From the NCBI GenBank assembly GCA_012513195.1, contig JAAZCR010000140.1:1-5851 (forward strand): 5,851 nt of DNA. Reading direction: 5' to 3'. Below, one piece after another: positions 4,587 through 5,851 of this stretch. Origin of the DNA: Bacilli bacterium (GTDB taxonomy: Bacteria > Bacillota_I > Bacilli_A > Haloplasmatales > Haloplasmataceae). How positions within the stretch are numbered: position 1 is the first letter of the stretch; each line of letters starts with the position of its first letter. The notes under the pieces are model-generated. The model was not told the DNA's origin, did no database searches, and saw only the letters and a list, made by a program, of their open reading frames with translations. Both the position numbers and the translations under genes were made by a program.

Positions 4587-5636
4587 ATGAAAACAAATAT
4601 TTACTCATATACAATTGAAGAATTAGAAAATTATTTCTTGAATCTTAATGAAAAGAAATATCGAGCTAGTCAAGTATTTGATTGGTTATATAATAAACGC
4701 GTTGACTCCTTTGAACAAATGACTAACTTACCTAAAACCTTAATCAATAAACTCAATGAAAACTTCGATATTGAAATACTTAAACTCGATACCTTACAGG
4801 TATCCAAAGATGGAACAAAGAAGTTTTTATTTGAGTTACGAGATGGACATTATATCGAAAGTGTTCTAATGGAACATGATTATGGTTATTCCGTCTGTGT
4901 TACCACCCAAGTTGGTTGTCGCATGGGTTGTACTTTCTGTGCTTCAACGCTTGGTGGACTCGCAAGAAATCTCGATAGCGGAGAAATTGTTAGTCAGGTC
5001 GTCGAAATCCAAAAACATCTCGATGATTATAATGAAAGAGTAAGCAGTGTTGTCATTATGGGTAGTGGTGAACCTTTTGATAATTTTGACAACACGATGA
5101 AATTTATCAAAATCATCAATCATGAAAAAACCCTTAATATCGGCGCAAGACATATTACGGTTTCGACTTGTGGGATTGTCCCGAAGATTTATGAGTTTGC
5201 GGACATGAAACTCCAAGTTACCTTAGCGATTTCGCTTCATGCGACTACAAATCTAACGCGGAGCATGATCATGCCCATTAATCGAGCTTATCCATTAGAA
5301 AAACTCATGGAAGCTGTGAAATATTATAATGAAGTTACTGATAAAAGAGTAAGTTTCGAGTTTGGTTTACTAAATGGTATTAATGATAATGAAGAAGAGG
5401 CTAGAAGATTAGCTGCTTTAGTTAAACCGTTAATATGTCATGTCAATATCATTCCGATAAACTATGTCTTTGAACGAGGTTATGAAAAACCAAGTCAAGA
5501 ACGCATTAACGCGTTCGTTAAGGTGTTAGAAGATGAAGGCATTAATGTGACAGTAAGACGAGAAAAAGGTGCTGATATCGATGCAGCTTGTGGACAATTA
5601 CGTGCGAAAAAAGCTAAGTTATTAGAGAAGGAGTAG
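4587..5636 (+). CDS. rlmN: 23S rRNA (adenine(2503)-C2)-methyltransferase RlmN (radical SAM)
   Basis: RlmN methylates C2 of A2503 in the peptidyl-transferase region of 23S rRNA and often A37 of some tRNAs. The protein has 349 residues from ATG 4587, the family's usual length. The N-terminal helical domain (about 1-80) has KYRASQVFDWLYNKRV and FEQMTNLPKTL. The radical SAM core carries the 4Fe-4S ligands in CRMGCTFC (Cys111, Cys115, Cys118). Cys104 and Glu91 lie at the spacings of E. coli Cys118 and Glu105. The SAM-binding GSGEPFDNFDN follows (159-169). Near the C-terminus, GADIDAACGQL holds Cys335, the counterpart of the methyl-carrying Cys355. The ending INYVFERGY...RREKGADID is of Bacillus RlmN type and not Cfr. 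All catalytic residues are present, so it should be active. A GTG at 4560 would add nine residues but lacks a ribosome binding site. The gene ends 2 nt before rsgA, so the two are co-transcribed. Confidence 0.96.
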   Translation: MKTNIYSYTIEELENYFLNLNEKKYRASQVFDWLYNKRVDSFEQMTNLPKTLINKLNENFDIEILKLDTLQVSKDGTKKFLFELRDGHYIESVLMEHDYGYSVCVTTQVGCRMGCTFCASTLGGLARNLDSGEIVSQVVEIQKHLDDYNERVSSVVIMGSGEPFDNFDNTMKFIKIINHEKTLNIGARHITVSTCGIVPKIYEFADMKLQVTLAISLHATTNLTRSMIMPINRAYPLEKLMEAVKYYNEVTDKRVSFEFGLLNGINDNEEEARRLAALVKPLICHVNIIPINYVFERGYEKPSQERINAFVKVLEDEGINVTVRREKGADIDAACGQLRAKKAKLLEKE

Positions 5637-5638
5637 GT

Positions 5639-5851
5639 ATGCCAAAGGGATTAATCGTTAAAGCGCTCAGTGGATTCTACTACGTAGAAGAAGAGGAATC
5701 AAAAGATATATATGAATGTCGCGGGCGTGGTGTTTTCCGCAACATTAACATCACCCCTTTAGTAGGTGATCGTGTTACTTTTACAGTCACTGGACCTTAT
5801 CAAGGATATATTACTGAAATTAGCGAACGGAAAAACATGTTAGTACGTCCA
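5639..5851 (+). CDS. rsgA: Ribosome small-subunit-dependent GTPase RsgA, N-terminal part
   Basis: The first 71 residues are present and the window edge cuts the rest; full-length proteins have about 290-300 residues. RsgA (B. subtilis YloQ/CpgA) is a circularly permuted GTPase that helps late maturation of the 30S subunit and binds near the decoding site. What is visible is the N-terminal OB-fold domain: MPKGLIVKALSGFYYV (1-16), ECRGRGVFR (26-34), ITPLVGDRVTF (38-48), then GYITEISERKN and LVRP at the cut. These match the B. subtilis protein closely. The GTPase and zinc-binding domains would lie downstream. ATG 5639 is preceded by AAGGAG (5628-5633), located in the last codons of rlmN with a 5-nt spacer. 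The 2-nt gap indicates one operon with rlmN. Confidence 0.93.
   Translation, partial: MPKGLIVKALSGFYYVEEEESKDIYECRGRGVFRNINITPLVGDRVTFTVTGPYQGYITEISERKNMLVRP

Noticed and set aside
4944..5216. Open frame of 90 codons on the minus strand
   Set aside because: It is antisense to the radical SAM core of rlmN and has no supporting signals.
4587..5636. Cfr-type antibiotic resistance methyltransferase
   Set aside because: The GSGEPFDNFDN and INYVFERGYEKP blocks and the RREKGADID ending are of RlmN type, and the genomic context with rsgA is that of rlmN.

Overview
The window is a gene-dense, AT-rich stretch with every supported gene on the plus strand. It reads as the genome of a low-GC member of the Bacillota, somewhere among Bacilli, Haloplasma/Turicibacter-like, Erysipelotrichia-like or Acholeplasma/Izemoplasma-like lineages. 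The grounds are strong Shine-Dalgarno sites, a YitT/DUF2179 protein, a Cse60-type protein, a MelA close to the Bacillus type and the rsmB/rlmN/rsgA gene set. All seven stop codons in view are TAA or TAG. Tryptophan is read from TGG, so I see no sign of the mycoplasma code. The exact genus cannot be decided from this sequence.

Layout. Positions 2-2605 form a tight run that is probably one operon: the 3' end of a YitT-family membrane protein, a Cse60-type small acidic protein (start reassigned to ATG 338), a short-form NIF3/DUF34 metal-binding protein, and the 16S rRNA m5C methyltransferase RsmB. The run ends at a 13-bp hairpin followed by five T residues (2608-2650). The 3' arm of that hairpin is also the Shine-Dalgarno sequence of the next gene, an unrecognised 114-residue membrane protein (2654-2998). 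A second, compact terminator follows (2995-3024). A monocistronic melA (GH4 alpha-galactosidase, 3130-4440) then has its own promoter region, with a candidate operator palindrome, and its own strong terminator (4493-4522). The last block is rlmN (start reassigned to ATG 4587) followed directly by rsgA, which is cut by the window edge.

How the genes fit together. RsmB, RlmN and RsgA all act on ribosomal RNA or 30S assembly, and they sit together in many Bacillota (in B. subtilis: rsmB-rlmN-prpC-prkC-rsgA). Here that cluster is split by the membrane-protein gene and a sugar-catabolic melA, both bounded by terminators. The PrpC phosphatase and PrkC kinase genes are missing between rlmN and rsgA. 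The most interesting local signals are the terminator/RBS overlap at 2608-2653, the solitary melA with its palindrome at 3056-3080, and a 12-bp inverted repeat nested around the melA terminator. I find no CRISPR array, tRNA, rRNA, transposase or defence system. I do not see convincing evidence for a new multigene system.
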